Program-made: the position numbers and the translations under genes
Assembly (NCBI GenBank): GCA_964390495.1
Contig: CAYMIN010000019.1
Location: 14,213 to 78,212 of the forward strand
From: UBA11051 sp964390495
Lineage (GTDB): Bacteria > Armatimonadota > Zipacnadia > Zipacnadales > UBA11051
Length of the DNA: 64,000 bases
Reading direction: 5' to 3'
The notes under the pieces: generated by a model
Told to the model about the DNA's origin: nothing
The model's input: the letters and a program-made list of their open reading frames with translations, nothing else
The model's database searches: none
Shown here: piece by piece, positions 62,811-64,000 of the stretch
Layout: each line of letters opens with the position of its first letter
How positions within the stretch are numbered: the first letter of the stretch is position 1

Positions 62811-63419
62811 TCAGCCCGGCTTGCCTTGCTTGCCTTTGCCGGCCTGGGTACCGTAGGCGGTGTCGGTCTGGGCGGCGATCTCCCCGCGATTACCACAGTT
62901 GGGGCACTGCAGCGTGCGAGCGCCCAGCCAGTGAGTCTTGACAGCCCCCTCACAGATGGTCGCGCCGCATACCTCACAGACACTCATGCGCGGACAGCCG
63001 CAGTAAGGGCAGCCCGGGAACTCGGCCAGAGAAAAGGTGCCGTGTAGCTCAGTCGGCCCAGCCGCACCTTCGCCGCGTTCGGCGGCGACAGTCTCGATAC
63101 GTGATACGCTGTAAACCTGTGGCGAGGTCTCCCGCCAATAGACATGAAACGGCTGCCCCGTCTCGCTGCAAAGCACATACATCTCGATTTCGTCACCGGC
63201 CTGCTGCTTTAAGGCGGCGAGATCAACGCCCGGGTATGCCTTGGCCCCGGCGGCGCTCGATGCCTGCGGTTCCGAGGCCTCGTCCAGGTCGTCCAGACTT
63301 ATCTCGAGCAGGTCGGTCTCCGGCGCTGGGCCGGGCTGCTCCGGCGTTTCAGGCAAATCGTCAAGCTCAATCTCGATAGGCTCTTCGCTTTCGGCGGCAT
63401 CGTCCTTGTCTCGCGGCAT
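62811..63419 (-). CDS. Acidic-tailed zinc-ribbon protein
   Basis: 202 residues. An acidic low-complexity N-terminus (residues 1-60, rich in Asp, Glu, Pro) is followed by a beta domain, then FPGCPYCGCPRMSVCEVCG, with cysteines CxxC-x5-7-CxxC and a further pair TLQCPNCGNRG. This resembles the TerY-C-type metal-binding domain found in tellurite-resistance-linked proteins, which is my reading of the C-P-Y-C-G pattern. It lies directly behind the T-box leader, so its expression should respond to valine starvation like valS. AGAGGTGAG precedes the ATG. Confidence 0.6.
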   Translation of the reverse strand: MPRDKDDAAESEEPIEIELDDLPETPEQPGPAPETDLLEISLDDLDEASEPQASSAAGAKAYPGVDLAALKQQAGDEIEMYVLCSETGQPFHVYWRETSPQVYSVSRIETVAAERGEGAAGPTELHGTFSLAEFPGCPYCGCPRMSVCEVCGATICEGAVKTHWLGARTLQCPNCGNRGEIAAQTDTAYGTQAGKGKQGKPG

Positions 63420-63479
63420 GGCTCACCTCTCGAATGCAAGACCTAGGCCCAACGCACGGCGCTGTCTAGCGGATATGAC

Positions 63480-63510
63480 AAAACTCCCGTCCCTGACTAT
63501 GGGACGAGAG
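63480..63510 (-). terminator. T-box terminator hairpin
   Basis: CTCTCGTCCC pairs with GGGACGGGAG (one G-U) across ATAGTCA and is followed by TTTTG. It competes with the antiterminator formed by the T-box sequence at 63517-63531. Confidence 0.9.
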
Positions 63511-63742
63511 CGAGGTCTCGCGGTGCCACCCATATTCTGCTTGAGTAATGGCCGCAGCCAACTCACGCAGCACTCTGGCAATGCGATAACGGGCACGCCC
63601 GACGGCCCTTAGTCGGGAGCCTTTCAGGACCGCAACTCCGGGGCGACTTTCAGCGGGTACCGATGCCGGCACTCACACCTACTCGCCGGCTCGCTCGGAT
63701 CGGCTTGGTCCGCGTACTCCTCCCCATCCGCGCTTTACCAGT
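63480..63742 (-). ncRNA. Valine-responsive T-box leader
   Basis: The minus-strand leader carries GGGTGGCACCGCGAG (63517-63531), the T-box antiterminator that binds the uncharged tRNA 3' end, followed by the terminator. The stem I region shows GGAGGAGTA near the 5' end, an AG-rich bulge with an apical GCCGGC/GCCGGC hairpin (63663-63693), and CCGAT/ATCGG below it. The likely specifier is GTC at 63645-63647 within GAAAGTCGCC, matching valine tRNA-GAC. It regulates the zinc-ribbon gene and valS by premature termination. The specifier assignment is by pattern and fits the downstream gene. Confidence 0.9.
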
Positions 63743-63771
63743 AGTATAAGCCGTAAGGCCCACCGCGTCAA
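63743..63771 (-). promoter_or_regulatory. Near-consensus sigma-70-type promoter of T-box/valS transcript
   Basis: TTGACG (63766-63771), a 17-base spacer, then TATACT (63743-63748). Transcription should begin about seven bases further, just upstream of stem I. Five of six bases match in each hexamer. Confidence 0.9.
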
Positions 63772-63781
63772 GTAGGCGCGT

Positions 63782-64000
63782 CGCGGTCTCGGGCTGGAGA
63801 CATTTCTTGAGTTGTTGGGAAGGAGTTGTATTTAGGAGACTCGGGCAACGCCCGACGCCAGCACCGCACTTGGTGCAATTCAGCACGGCTTGCCCCTTTC
63901 CCAAAAGCAACCTGGAGGACAGGCATCCCTGCCTGTCCATGCCGCTGCCACAAGCCGCGACAGGCAAGGATGACGCTGCTGCTTTGGGGCTAGTTGGGGA
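63782..64000. other. Window-end intergenic region
   Basis: About 220 bases with no convincing gene. A family-B palindrome (GGACAGGCATCCCTGCCTG, then TCC) lies at 63917-63938, with the associated CGACAGGCAAGGATGACG after it. A minus-strand frame running through the T-box promoter begins with a C-T-K-C pattern but is not credible. Confidence 0.6.
63917..63938. repeat. Dispersed palindromic repeat, family B, copy 4
   Basis: GGACAGGCATCCCTGCCTG, then TCC. This is the most complete family-B copy, followed 20 bases on by a second-arm fragment CGACAGGCAAGGATG. Confidence 0.7.

Noticed and set aside
63650..63967. Minus-strand frame containing LNCTKCGAGVG, suggesting a small zinc protein
   Set aside because: It runs straight through the promoter and stem I of the T-box leader, and only one short motif is present; it may be the remnant of a zinc-ribbon start but cannot be called a gene.

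Overview
This 64-kb window is chromosomal DNA of moderately high G+C (about 60% by eye) from a free-living, didermic-looking bacterium. Several genes begin with the prepilin signature GFTLIELLVVIAIIAILAA followed by FPVFARAREKARQ and end with an H-X9-DG-type (V/C)DGHAKW tail. Combined with a T-box leader, the xerC-hslV-hslU cluster and many secreted beta-helix and glycoside-hydrolase-like proteins, this points to an uncultured Armatimonadota-like lineage. That assignment rests on family knowledge, not on a database search. Most starts have a good Shine-Dalgarno sequence, which I used to trim several open frames.

Layout. 1-8.7 kb: a prepilin cut by the window edge, a Gfo/Idh/MocA oxidoreductase, a LarA-type racemase, thiD, a subtilase-like secreted protein with a rewritten active site, an STN-domain secreted protein, then a 1.2-kb stretch of gene debris (an APH-family pseudogene and a prepilin tail), and a prepilin. 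8.8-19 kb: a minus-strand operon (enolase-superfamily enzyme, DUF4838 protein) followed by an esterase, then a secreted hypothetical, a PHP phosphoesterase, two more prepilins and a sugar-isomerase-like TIM barrel. 19-29.8 kb: cell-shape genes (divergent mreB-like and rodA) followed by three co-oriented genes (an unknown, a TPR/metallopeptidase-like protein, a C45 acyltransferase), a CsgG-like protein and a large GH10/DUF187-like protein sharing a divergent control region. 30-36.6 kb: a hybrid histidine kinase, then the lysine/diaminopimelate genes dapB-asd-dapA with a family-4 uracil-DNA glycosylase.

36.7-46.5 kb is the most unusual block. It holds a secreted protein of about 1,520 residues (beta-helix, internalin-like LRRs, five FnIII domains, FlgD-like tail), followed by three tandem paralogous secreted beta-helix proteins. 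46.7-52.9 kb: a compact minus-strand operon running lytic transglycosylase, zinc ribbon, small membrane protein, TrmFO-like protein, xerC, hslV, hslU, preceded by tRNA-Glu(CTC). The TrmFO-like protein has lost both conserved cysteines. 53.4-59.95 kb: an amidohydrolase pair, a tartrate/D-malate dehydrogenase-like enzyme, guaB, a cupin-type glucose-6-phosphate isomerase, a ROK glucokinase and a four-helix membrane protein. 60-63.8 kb: valS and a zinc-ribbon gene behind a valine T-box leader with a near-consensus promoter.

Intergenic DNA carries several families of short dispersed palindromes. One of them is interrupted by a 161-bp MITE-like insertion with matching terminal inverted repeats and an 8-bp target duplication. 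I saw no CRISPR array, rRNA, complete insertion sequence or prophage.
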